NCBI GenBank assembly: GCA_024123915.1
Contig: CP099650.1
Location: 7,378,001-7,442,000, forward strand
Source of the DNA: Oxalobacteraceae bacterium OTU3CAMAD1
GTDB taxonomy: Bacteria > Pseudomonadota > Gammaproteobacteria > Burkholderiales > Burkholderiaceae_D
Direction: 5' to 3'
DNA length: 64,000 bases
This document shows positions 1 to 7,335 of the stretch, piece after piece. Each line of letters opens with the position of its first letter. Within the stretch, counting starts at the first letter, position 1. The notes beneath the pieces are model-generated. The model saw only the letters and a list, made by a program, of their open reading frames with translations, was not told where the DNA came from and made no database searches. Position numbers and translations under genes: made by a program.

Positions 1-396
1 GACGCGCATGATCTTGGAGACGGCGGCGGCCATCTCGGGCGTGATGCCGGGGGAGACGGCGGCCAGGGTCGCTTCGTCGGCGGCGTCGCCGAGCAGCCAG
101 TTGCGGAAGTCGCCCACGGTCAGGTGGGCGATGCGGGTGAAGGCGGCTTTGTCGTGGTCGTCGATGATCAGGCGCGTGACTTCGTCCTGTTCGTAGGGGA
201 TCACCAGTTCGTTGAGGAACAGCGTCAGCGGCAGGTCGGCGAGGGCCATTTGCGCGGCGACGCGCTCTTCGGCGCTGGCGGCGGCCAGCCCGGCGAGGTA
301 GTCGCCGGAGCGGGCCGGCGTGGCTTTCGCCATCAGGTCCTTGAGGTCGCGGAACTGGTAGGTTTTGCTGCCTACCGTGTGCGAGAAGCTGCTCAT
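1..396 (-). CDS. eutB: Ethanolamine ammonia-lyase large subunit, N-terminal part (cut by window edge)
   Basis: Adenosylcobalamin-dependent ethanolamine ammonia-lyase splits ethanolamine into acetaldehyde and ammonia; EutB is the large catalytic subunit. Only the first 132 codons are in the window and the gene continues past position 1. The visible part matches the family's N-terminal region: a YQFRDLKDLMAKA stretch near residues 13-25, then RSGDYLAGLAAAS and EERVAAQMALADLPL, then a VIPYEQDEVTRLIIDD segment. The ATG at 396 follows a GGAG ribosome-binding site. A REP doublet lies just upstream. The neighbouring permease, porin and AraC regulator support the assignment. The full enzyme is about 450 residues, so the catalytic core is not visible here. 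Confidence 0.88.
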   Translation of the reverse strand, partial: MSSFSHTVGSKTYQFRDLKDLMAKATPARSGDYLAGLAAASAEERVAAQMALADLPLTLFLNELVIPYEQDEVTRLIIDDHDKAAFTRIAHLTVGDFRNWLLGDAADEATLAAVSPGITPEMAAAVSKIMRV

Positions 397-437
397 TCGT
401 GTCTCCGATGCCAATTCCAATTCCGGGTACGACATAA

Positions 438-537
438 ACACGTAGGGCGGATTAGGCGGAACGCCGTAATCGGCCATCGATGGGCCGTCGGCGACTCAAC
501 CATGGCCGATTACGCTTCGCTAATCCGCCCTACGTGT
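438..537. repeat. REP doublet (inverted GTAG-type palindrome), copy 1
   Basis: The two ends are an exact 18-bp inverted repeat (ACACGTAGGGCGGATTAG at 438 and its complement ending at 537). Each arm is itself a short hairpin of the form GGCGGATTA...TAATCGGCC and begins with GTAG, the signature of REP sequences mobilised by RAYT transposases. The doublet fills most of the gap between eutB and the porin gene. No RAYT gene is present in the window. Further copies lie at 14201 and 40508. Confidence 0.85.
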
Positions 538-569
538 CTCCGTTGATACCGGCCATTCCAGGGTGCGAT

Positions 570-1382
570 TTAAAACGTACGCGTTGCCGTTACCAACAAC
601 CGCTTCTGCACCACGTTCTTGCTGCTGCCGTCGGCGTTGAAGAAGGTCCACAGCGGCGTGCCGTTCTTGCTGGCGTCGCCGCTGTTGTACACCGCCGCCG
701 CCGAGAACGCCCATTTGTCCATCGTCTTCGTGACGCCCGCCTTCACATCATAGAAGTTGAACTCGCTCATGTGGCGCACGTTCTGCTTGCCCGCGTGCAG
801 GTTCAACACCAGGCCCGGCGCCAGTTCCGGATTCCAGTTCACTTCGCCATACAGGGTGCCGCGCGTGTCGACCAGCTCGCCGGTGGTGGGCTGGATCGTG
901 AAGCCGAACCAGCGCTTGTTCAAGGACACCCAGCCGTAGGCGTTGAAGGCGCCGATGTTCACACCCAGCTTGGCCTCCTGCGTATGGTACTTGATGTCCT
1001 GGCCGCCCGTCGCGTAATGCGCGCCCGGGAACCAGTACGTGACGAGGCCGGCATCGATGACGGTGTCGGCATTCAGGCTGTAGCGGTAGCCGCCGTAGAC
1101 GTCGATCTCGGCGCCGGAACCGTTGTTGTAGGCCGCGTGCGAGACGCCCGAGCCGAACAGGCCGAGGTAGAAGCCGCTCGAGTGCGTGAAGTCCAGGGTG
1201 GCCTGGATGGTCGGCTTGGCCTGCGTTTGCGAGATGCCGCGGAACAGGTAGTCGGAGACGATGGTGACGTTGCCGCTCTCGGTCCAGTCGGGAGCCGGCG
1301 CCGGCGCCGGCGCCGGATCTGCGGCCATCGCGGAACTCGAGAACAAGACGGCACACGCCAGCATGAGGATAGTTTTAGACAT
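570..1382 (-). CDS. TorF-like putative outer-membrane porin
   Basis: A 270-residue protein with a signal peptide (residues 1-20, AMA before the cut) followed by a short Ala-Pro linker. The DYLFRGISQT motif near residues 43-52 and the pattern of short amphipathic strands ending in a terminal Phe are typical of the TorF/Gcw_chp family of putative beta-barrel porins (TIGR02001). GGAG lies eight bases before the ATG. It follows the ethanolamine permease by 17 bp and is probably cotranscribed with it, so it may let ethanolamine across the outer membrane. That role is inferred from position only; the substrate of this family is not established. Confidence 0.85.
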   Translation of the reverse strand: MSKTILMLACAVLFSSSAMAADPAPAPAPAPDWTESGNVTIVSDYLFRGISQTQAKPTIQATLDFTHSSGFYLGLFGSGVSHAAYNNGSGAEIDVYGGYRYSLNADTVIDAGLVTYWFPGAHYATGGQDIKYHTQEAKLGVNIGAFNAYGWVSLNKRWFGFTIQPTTGELVDTRGTLYGEVNWNPELAPGLVLNLHAGKQNVRHMSEFNFYDVKAGVTKTMDKWAFSAAAVYNSGDASKNGTPLWTFFNADGSSKNVVQKRLLVTATRTF

Positions 1383-1399
1383 TGAATATGCTCCAGTGG

Positions 1400-2779
1400 T
1401 TAGATAGGGTCCAACGCGGCGTGCTGCTGGCGGCTGTCCTTGGTGAACAGGAAGAACACATAGCCGGCCGCAAGGAAGCCGACGAACAGCGCGAAGATCA
1501 GCGGGTTGTAATAGATCATCGTTCCCATGCAGACCACGGCGCCGGCCAGCGCGATGGCCGGGAACAGTGGATACAACGGCGCGCGGAACGGACGAACCAT
1601 GTGCGGCTCGGCGCGGCGCAGCTTGAACAGGCTCAGCATGCTGATGATGTACATCGTGATGGCGCCGAACACCGACATGGTGACGATGTTGGCCGTCAAG
1701 GTCAGCCCGCCGATCTTGATCAGCTCATCGCTATAGATGGCGGCGATGCCGACCACGCCGCCGGCCAGCACGGCGCGGTGCGGCGTCTTGAAGCGCGGGT
1801 GGATCTTGGCGAAGTAGTGCGGCAGGTAGGCCTCGCGCGCCAGCGCGTAGATCTGGCGCGAGTAGCCCAGGATGATGCCGTGGAAGGAGGCGATCAGGCC
1901 GAACAGCCCGAGCCACACCAGCATGTGCAGCCAGCCGCTGTTGTCGCCGACGATCAGCTTCATCGCCTGCGGCAGCGGGTCGTTGATGTTGGCCAGCTTG
2001 GTCCAGTCGCCGGCGCCGCCGGCGAACACCATCACGCCGATCGCCAACAGCACCAGGGTGATGATGCCGGTGATGTAGGCGATCGGGATCGAACGCTTGG
2101 GGTCCTTGGCTTCCTCGGCCGCCATCGCCACGCCCTCGATCGCCAGGAAGAACCAGATGGCGAACGGGATCGCCGCGAACATGCCCGGCACGGAAGCGAG
2201 GCTGAACGTATCCGAGCCCGACCAGCCGCCCTTGGTAAAGTTGGCCATCGAGAAGCCCGGCGCGACCACGCCCATGAACACCAGCAGTTCGAAGATCGCC
2301 AGCAAGGCCATCAGCAGCTCGAAGGTGGCGGCCACCTGCACGCCGACGATGTTGAGCGTCATGAAGATCAGGTAGGCGCCCACGGCCGCCAGCTTGGGGT
2401 CGATCTGCGGGTACTGCACGTTGAGGTAGGCGCCGATCGCCAGCGCGATGGCCGGCGGGGCGAACACGAACTCGATCAGCGTGGCGGCGCCGGCCAGGTA
2501 GCCGCCGGTGGGGCCGAAGGCGCGCTTGCTGTAGGCGAAGGGGCCGCCCGCGTGCGGGATCGAGGTGGTCAGCTCGGTGAAGCTGAAGATGAAGGTGGTG
2601 TACATGGCCGCGACGAACAGCGCGGTGATGGTGAAGCCGAGGGTGCCGGCCGAGGCCCAGCCATAGCTCCAGCCGAAGTATTCGCCGGAGATGACCAGCC
2701 CGACGGCGATGCCCCATAGCTGGAAGGTGCTCAGCGTCTGCTGCAGCGCGGGCTTGCCGGCCGCTTGTTTTGCGTTCAT
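1400..2779 (-). CDS. eat: Ethanolamine permease (APC superfamily)
   Basis: A 459-residue integral membrane protein with about twelve hydrophobic segments, resembling the ethanolamine transporter branch of the amino acid-polyamine-organocation superfamily. Characteristic stretches are GIAVGLVISGEYFGWSYGW in the first membrane segment and SIPHAGGPFAYSKRAFGPTGG after the third. It would import ethanolamine through the inner membrane to feed EutBC. The ATG at 2779 is preceded by AGGGG. It is the first gene of a minus-strand series with the TorF-like porin and eutB, and is divergent from the EutR-like regulator at 2969. Confidence 0.88.
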   Translation of the reverse strand: MNAKQAAGKPALQQTLSTFQLWGIAVGLVISGEYFGWSYGWASAGTLGFTITALFVAAMYTTFIFSFTELTTSIPHAGGPFAYSKRAFGPTGGYLAGAATLIEFVFAPPAIALAIGAYLNVQYPQIDPKLAAVGAYLIFMTLNIVGVQVAATFELLMALLAIFELLVFMGVVAPGFSMANFTKGGWSGSDTFSLASVPGMFAAIPFAIWFFLAIEGVAMAAEEAKDPKRSIPIAYITGIITLVLLAIGVMVFAGGAGDWTKLANINDPLPQAMKLIVGDNSGWLHMLVWLGLFGLIASFHGIILGYSRQIYALAREAYLPHYFAKIHPRFKTPHRAVLAGGVVGIAAIYSDELIKIGGLTLTANIVTMSVFGAITMYIISMLSLFKLRRAEPHMVRPFRAPLYPLFPAIALAGAVVCMGTMIYYNPLIFALFVGFLAAGYVFFLFTKDSRQQHAALDPI

Positions 2780-2968
2780 ATTTTTCCCCTAATTTAGCCG
2801 CGTCTGAGGCCCGGATGGACGCTTGGTCCGGGCGGGTATGGAAGTTGCTGCGAATTTCAGTATAGAAGCGGGGTTAGGCGGGCCGTTATCGAAAATCGGC
2901 AAACTTGAGGCCGCCCAGCCCGGCGGCGACGTGAAATACAACAGCGACAACAGCGGGAAGGAACTGAT

Positions 2969-3940
2969 ATGCACCAGACTGCAACACAGTTGTTGCACCA
3001 TGCGCGCGAGGTGCGCACGGTGTTGGCGCACGACGCCGATGCGCTGGCCAGCGAACTGACCAACTGGCAGCAGCGCTACGACCAGATCAGCTCGGGCCTG
3101 TTTCGCGGTGCCCTGACGGAACGTCAGTTACCCCAGCTACAAGTGTTCCGCGAACGCCTGAGCCAGTCGGTGCGGCAGTCGTGCCGCGTGTGGCCCGACG
3201 CGATCTGGTTCGGCCTGCCCGACCACGCGGCGGCCACGCGCATCAACGGCCGCCAGACCGAGGCCGATTCGATCATGGTGCAGCCAGGCAATGTTGAGTT
3301 TGAGTTGGTCACGCCGAGTGACTATAGGATCTACGGCATCGTCGCCAGCCGTCAGTTGCTGACCGACACCGCGCGGGCGCATGGCTGCCAGATCGACTGG
3401 CAGCGCGTGCAGTCGGCCGATCTGCTGCAGGTCGACGCGGCCGAGCGCGCGGCCTTTCTGCGCACCCTGGCGCGGCTGCTGCCGGATGAAACGCAGCCGG
3501 GCTCCGGCGCGGCCGAGCCGCAGTGGCAGCAAGGCGTTCTGCTGGCGTTATTGGATATGCTGGACCACCGCTGCGTGGAGCCGGAGGTCGCCGCCAGCCT
3601 GCAACGGCGGCGGCGCGTGGTGGCGCTAGCGCGCGAGTATATCCACGCGCACCGCAGCGAGGCGATCACCGTGCCGGAACTGTGCGAGCAGGTGCACGTG
3701 AGCCGCCGCACCTTGCAGTACTGTTTCGAGGATGTGCTGGGCATGAGCCCCATGCTGTACCTGCGCATGATGCGGCTGAACGGCGTGCGCCGCCAGTTGA
3801 ACGACGGCGCGCCGGGCGAAGTGGCGATAGGCGATGTGGCCGACGCCTGGGGGCTGAGTAATTTCAGCCAGTTCTCCAGCGACTACCGCAAGCTGTTTGG
3901 ACACTGCCCGTCGGCGACGTTGAAGGCGCGCGCTCAGTAA
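2969..3940 (+). CDS. eutR: AraC-family regulator, EutR-like
   Basis: A 323-residue protein with a C-terminal AraC double helix-turn-helix from about residue 225 (ITVPELCEQVHVSRRTLQYC, then ISDVADAWGLSNFSQFSSDY-like second helix pair with FGHCPSATL at the end). The N-terminal half lacks the usual cupin motif and resembles the sensor part of EutR, which activates ethanolamine genes in response to ethanolamine and cobalamin in enterobacteria. It is divergent from the ethanolamine permease with 189 bp between the starts, the usual place for such an activator. An AAGGAA sequence lies eight bases before the ATG. Family is certain; the EutR name rests on similarity plus context. Confidence 0.82.
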   Translation: MHQTATQLLHHAREVRTVLAHDADALASELTNWQQRYDQISSGLFRGALTERQLPQLQVFRERLSQSVRQSCRVWPDAIWFGLPDHAAATRINGRQTEADSIMVQPGNVEFELVTPSDYRIYGIVASRQLLTDTARAHGCQIDWQRVQSADLLQVDAAERAAFLRTLARLLPDETQPGSGAAEPQWQQGVLLALLDMLDHRCVEPEVAASLQRRRRVVALAREYIHAHRSEAITVPELCEQVHVSRRTLQYCFEDVLGMSPMLYLRMMRLNGVRRQLNDGAPGEVAIGDVADAWGLSNFSQFSSDYRKLFGHCPSATLKARAQ

Positions 3941-3948
3941 AGCGCGCC

Positions 3949-4048
3949 AACCCGCACTGCCCGGCGGTGACTCGGCGTCCCCGTCGTACCCCACTGGGTA
4001 CGACCCCTAAGTGGTGACACAGGCGTATCGCTAAAAGCGGGCGGGTTT
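3949..4048 (+). repeat. GTCGTACCC palindromic repeat, copy 1
   Basis: The element starts AACCCGCAC and ends GCGGGTTT. Its core is GTCGTACCC (3983-3991) and GGGTACGAC (3996-4004) around a 4-base loop, followed by CCTAAG and CGTATCGCTAAAA. It sits in the gap between the convergent ends of the EutR-like gene and the CHR transporter. It is the longest of four copies (others at 26714, 30698 and 32273). Confidence 0.8.
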
Positions 4049-4057
4049 CGACTTGGC

Positions 4058-4591
4058 TCAGATGATTTGAAACGCGCCGGCGGCGGCGCCAAGCGCGATC
4101 AGCACCACCGGATTGAGCTTGGTGCGCAGCAGGATCAGCGCCGACAGCAAAGTCACGACATCGGCGCGCCAGTCGGTGTTGGAGATGCCGGTGAACAGCC
4201 AGGCGGTGGCGGCCATCAGGCCGATCGACATCGGGCCGAACGCCTCGCCCAACGCGCGCGACATGCGCCCGCCCGCGCGGCCGGCGTGCCAGCGGATCGC
4301 CGTCAAGGTCAACAAGGTGGACGGCACGATCACGGCGATGGTGGTCATGATGGCGCCGGACCAGCCGCCGATCAGCCATCCGACCAGTGAGATGAACAGC
4401 AGGTTGGGACCAGGCGCCGCCTGGGCGATGGCATAGGCGGCGGAGAACTGCTCGTTGGTCAGCCAGTGCTGGCCTTCCACCACGTACTGCCCCACCTGTG
4501 GCGCCAGCAGCACCACGCCGCCGCCTACGGCCATCAGCGACATCAGCGCGATATGCAGCGACAGTTCCGCGACCGGCGATTGCTCATTCAT
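4058..4591 (-). CDS. CHR-family (chromate) transporter, second half-size subunit
   Basis: A 177-residue membrane protein covering one CHR domain. Visible family motifs are MAVGGGVVLLAPQVG near residues 16-30, WLTNEQFSAAYAIAQAAPGPN and a GWLIGGWSGA turn. Full-length ChrA has two such domains in one chain; here they are two genes, as in the short-chain CHR (SCHR) pairs. It overlaps the upstream half by 8 bp, so the two are translationally coupled and probably form a heterodimer. Chromate efflux is the known role of some members; the substrate of this pair is inferred from family only. Confidence 0.82.
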   Translation of the reverse strand: MNEQSPVAELSLHIALMSLMAVGGGVVLLAPQVGQYVVEGQHWLTNEQFSAAYAIAQAAPGPNLLFISLVGWLIGGWSGAIMTTIAVIVPSTLLTLTAIRWHAGRAGGRMSRALGEAFGPMSIGLMAATAWLFTGISNTDWRADVVTLLSALILLRTKLNPVVLIALGAAAGAFQII

Positions 4592-5183
4592 GTTTGTCTC
4601 CCAGCAGATACGCGGCGGCGGTGCCCAACGGCGCCAGCACGCAGAACACCAGCGCCAGCTGCCACTTCAATAGTCCCAGCGCGATAAAGGCGAGCACCAT
4701 CATCAACAGCTTCAGTTGATCGTGCTTGCGCCGCCAGTGGGCCTTGGCGAACATCGCCGTCGCCATCTTCGCCGCCGTCGCCAGGATCAGGCCCGCCGCG
4801 ACGGCGGCCATGCCGCCGATCGCGCGCCGGATGATCTCCACGTCGCCGAACTGCTGGTAGACGACACCCAACCCGATGACGATGAAGAACGGGCCGAGAA
4901 TCAAGCCACCCACCGCCGCCAGCGCGCCGGCGATGCCGGCATAGCGGTTGCCCACCATCAGGCCGACGTTGCAGACCGTCGGCCCGGGCAGCATCTGGCT
5001 CAGCGCCATGCACTTGGCGAATTCTTCCGCCGTCAGCCATTTGTGCTGCTCGACCAGGGCGCGGTAGGCGAAAGGCATGACGCCGCCAAAGCCCATCAGC
5101 GCCAACCTGGAGAAGACGAAGAAGATCGTTGATGGTGACAAGTGGTCTGTGCGCTCGGTAAGCGCGCCTGCCTGGGTGTGCAT
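4584..5183 (-). CDS. CHR-family (chromate) transporter, first half-size subunit
   Basis: A 199-residue membrane protein with the N-type CHR domain: FSRLALMGFGGVMPFAYRAL near residues 24-43, then WLTAEEFAKCMALSQMLPGP and a VGNRYAG turn. The hydrophobic pattern fits about six membrane segments. It is the promoter-proximal partner of the pair and is followed, with an 8-bp overlap, by the second half. A LysR-type gene begins 104 bp away on the other strand, suggesting anion- or stress-dependent control from the shared intergenic region. Chromate is the likely but unproven substrate. Confidence 0.83.
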   Translation of the reverse strand: MHTQAGALTERTDHLSPSTIFFVFSRLALMGFGGVMPFAYRALVEQHKWLTAEEFAKCMALSQMLPGPTVCNVGLMVGNRYAGIAGALAAVGGLILGPFFIVIGLGVVYQQFGDVEIIRRAIGGMAAVAAGLILATAAKMATAMFAKAHWRRKHDQLKLLMMVLAFIALGLLKWQLALVFCVLAPLGTAAAYLLGDKHE

Positions 5184-5287
5184 GGTGTGTACTCCTGGAC
5201 TCGATGGCGGAATTTTCCTCCTCCAGCAAATATAAGTACAATGAATTTATTTAGACTATTCATTCAACAAATTAATGAAAGCCTTTG

Positions 5288-6175
5288 ATGAAGATTGATA
5301 TTCTCGGCGTGCAGGCGTTTGTCGCGATCGCGGACTTCGGCGGTTTTCAGAAAGCGGCGGACACGCTGCACGTGACGCAAACCGCGGTGACGCAGCGGCT
5401 GCGCAATCTGGAGGAATTCCTCGGCGTGATGCTGGTCGAGCGCACCACGCGCACCATCGCGCTGACCGGCATCGGCAAGGACTTCCTGCCGCAGGCGCGC
5501 AGGCTGTTGCTGGAGCTGTCGTCCACGCTGACCGAAATCCGCGAGACCGGCAAGGCACAACGCGGCGACATCTCGATCGCCAGCGTGCCGACGGCCGGCA
5601 TCCAATTCCTGCCCGAGATCGTCCGCGAGTACTCGGCGCGTTTTCCCGCGAACCGCGTCAAGATACTCGATCACGCATCGGCGCGCGTGGCCGAGGCGGT
5701 GTTGAGCCGCGAGGCGGAATTCGGCATCAACCTGTCCGGCAGCACTCACCCTGATTTGGTCTCGGTGCCGGTGGTGCAGGATGACTTCGTGCTGCTGTGC
5801 CGCGACGACCACGCGCTGGCGAAACGGCGCTCGCTGACGTGGGTACAGATCCAGCCTTACCCGCTGATCTTCTCCGGCGACGTCAACGGCAACCGCGCGC
5901 TGCTCGACAGCTACCTTGGCGACAAGAGCATGAATCTGAGCCTGCAGTTCCAGTACGAGGTGCAGCGCAGCTCCACCGCGATCGGTCTCGTGGCGGCCGG
6001 CGTGGCGGCGGCGATCGTGCCCAATCTGGCGATCCAAAAAGGAACGTATCCGCGCCTGCGTGTGATCAAGCTGAAGGAGCCGACCATCTCGCGCCAGCTG
6101 GCGCTGATCACCCGCAAGGCCGGCCACCTGTCGCCGGCGGCGCGGGCGCTGTACGACATGATCAAATCCGCATGA
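5288..6175 (+). CDS. LysR-family transcriptional regulator
   Basis: A 295-residue LysR-type regulator. The N-terminal winged helix-turn-helix is at about residues 5-62 (FVAIADFGGFQKAADTLHVT, TAVTQRLRNLEEFLG), followed by the linker helix and a periplasmic-binding-protein-like effector domain from about residue 90. I chose the ATG at 5288; a TTG one codon earlier would add one residue. The gene is divergent from the split CHR transporter and is the obvious candidate to control it. No effector can be read from the sequence. Confidence 0.85.
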   Translation: MKIDILGVQAFVAIADFGGFQKAADTLHVTQTAVTQRLRNLEEFLGVMLVERTTRTIALTGIGKDFLPQARRLLLELSSTLTEIRETGKAQRGDISIASVPTAGIQFLPEIVREYSARFPANRVKILDHASARVAEAVLSREAEFGINLSGSTHPDLVSVPVVQDDFVLLCRDDHALAKRRSLTWVQIQPYPLIFSGDVNGNRALLDSYLGDKSMNLSLQFQYEVQRSSTAIGLVAAGVAAAIVPNLAIQKGTYPRLRVIKLKEPTISRQLALITRKAGHLSPAARALYDMIKSA

Positions 6176-6243
6176 CCAACGGGTGGGGGTAGAGAGCGGA
6201 ACACGCTCACCGCCCCACCTCGGTTTTTCGGCAAGCCGTGGAG

Positions 6244-6282
6244 ATAAAAAAACCCTCCCGGCGCGAACGCGGGGAGGGTTTT
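6244..6282 (-). terminator. Rho-independent terminator after secF
   Basis: AACCCTCCC (6251-6259) pairs with GGGAGGGTT (6272-6280). Read on the minus strand the hairpin is followed by a run of seven T, 17 bp beyond the secF stop. It could also act weakly for the LysR gene arriving from the other side. Confidence 0.85.
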
Positions 6283-6298
6283 GGCGGAGCGGCGGCGA

Positions 6299-7321
6299 TT
6301 ACACGACCGCGCCATCCGTTTCATCTTTTTCCTTGATCGGCTTGATCAGGTCTTCGCGCTTCACGCCCAGCCACATGGCGATGGCGGCGGCGACGAACAC
6401 CGACGAGTAGATACCGAAGCAGATACCGATGGTCAGCGCCATGGCGAAGTAGTGCAAGGTCGGACCGCCGAAGAACAGCATCGCCAACACCATCATCTGG
6501 GTGCTGCCGTGGGTGATGATGGTACGCGAGATGGTCGACGTGATCGCGCTGTCGATCACTTCATGCACGCTGGCTTTGCGCTGCTTGCGGAAGTTCTCGC
6601 GGATCCGGTCGAAAATCACCACCGATTCGTTGACCGAGTAACCGAGCACCGCCAGGATACCCGCCAACACCGTGAGCGAGAATTCCCACTGGAAGAAGGC
6701 GAAGAAGCCGAGGATGATCACCACGTCGTGCAAGTTGGCGATGATCGCCGAGACGGCGTACTTCCACTCGAAGCGGATGGCCAGGTAGATCATCACGCCG
6801 ATGACCACCATCACCAGCGCCTTCAGGCCGTTCTGGGTCAGCTCGTCGCCGACCTGCGGGCCGACGAATTCCACTTTGCGCAGCTCGACCAGCTCGACGT
6901 TGTTCGCTCCCGTGCACGCCTGCTTGAACACGTGCTCGCCCTTGGCGTTGATGTTGTCGATCTGGGTCAGGCCGCCCTTTTCAGCAGCGCACAAGGCCTC
7001 GTAGACCTTTTGCGACGCATCCTTGGCGGTGATGTTCTTCACCACCGGCAGACGCAGCAGCACGTCGTGCGCCGTGCCGAAGCCGGCCGCCTCCGGATGC
7101 TCGTAACCGATGCCGCGCAAGGTCGAGCGTATCGCCTCGAGGTTGGCCGGTTGCGCGTACCGCAGCTCCATCACGGTGCCGCCGGTGAACTCCACCGACA
7201 GGTTCAACGGGCGATAGAACAGGAAGAACACGGCCGCGACAAAGGTCAACGCCGAGATGGCGTTGAAAATGATCGCATGCCGCATGAACGGTATGTCTTT
7301 TTTAATGCGGAAAAATTCCAT
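6299..7321 (-). CDS. secF: Protein translocase subunit SecF
   Basis: A 340-residue inner-membrane protein that works with SecD and YajC to drive late steps of Sec-dependent export using the proton motive force. A first membrane helix lies at about residues 15-37, then the periplasmic P1 domain with the LSVEFTGGTVMEL motif near residues 40-52. Five more membrane helices follow from about residue 165, with the conserved GYSVNESVVIFDRIRENFR segment near 225-243. The length is normal. It starts 14 bp after secD ends, so the two form an operon, and a strong terminator follows. Confidence 0.96.
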   Translation of the reverse strand: MEFFRIKKDIPFMRHAIIFNAISALTFVAAVFFLFYRPLNLSVEFTGGTVMELRYAQPANLEAIRSTLRGIGYEHPEAAGFGTAHDVLLRLPVVKNITAKDASQKVYEALCAAEKGGLTQIDNINAKGEHVFKQACTGANNVELVELRKVEFVGPQVGDELTQNGLKALVMVVIGVMIYLAIRFEWKYAVSAIIANLHDVVIILGFFAFFQWEFSLTVLAGILAVLGYSVNESVVIFDRIRENFRKQRKASVHEVIDSAITSTISRTIITHGSTQMMVLAMLFFGGPTLHYFAMALTIGICFGIYSSVFVAAAIAMWLGVKREDLIKPIKEKDETDGAVV

Positions 7322-7335
7322 GTGATAGCCTCGAA

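Noticed and set aside
423..433. A partial GGGTACGAC match near the eutB start, like the core of the second repeat family
   Set aside because: It is only half of the core, with no partner arm, so chance is the simplest explanation.
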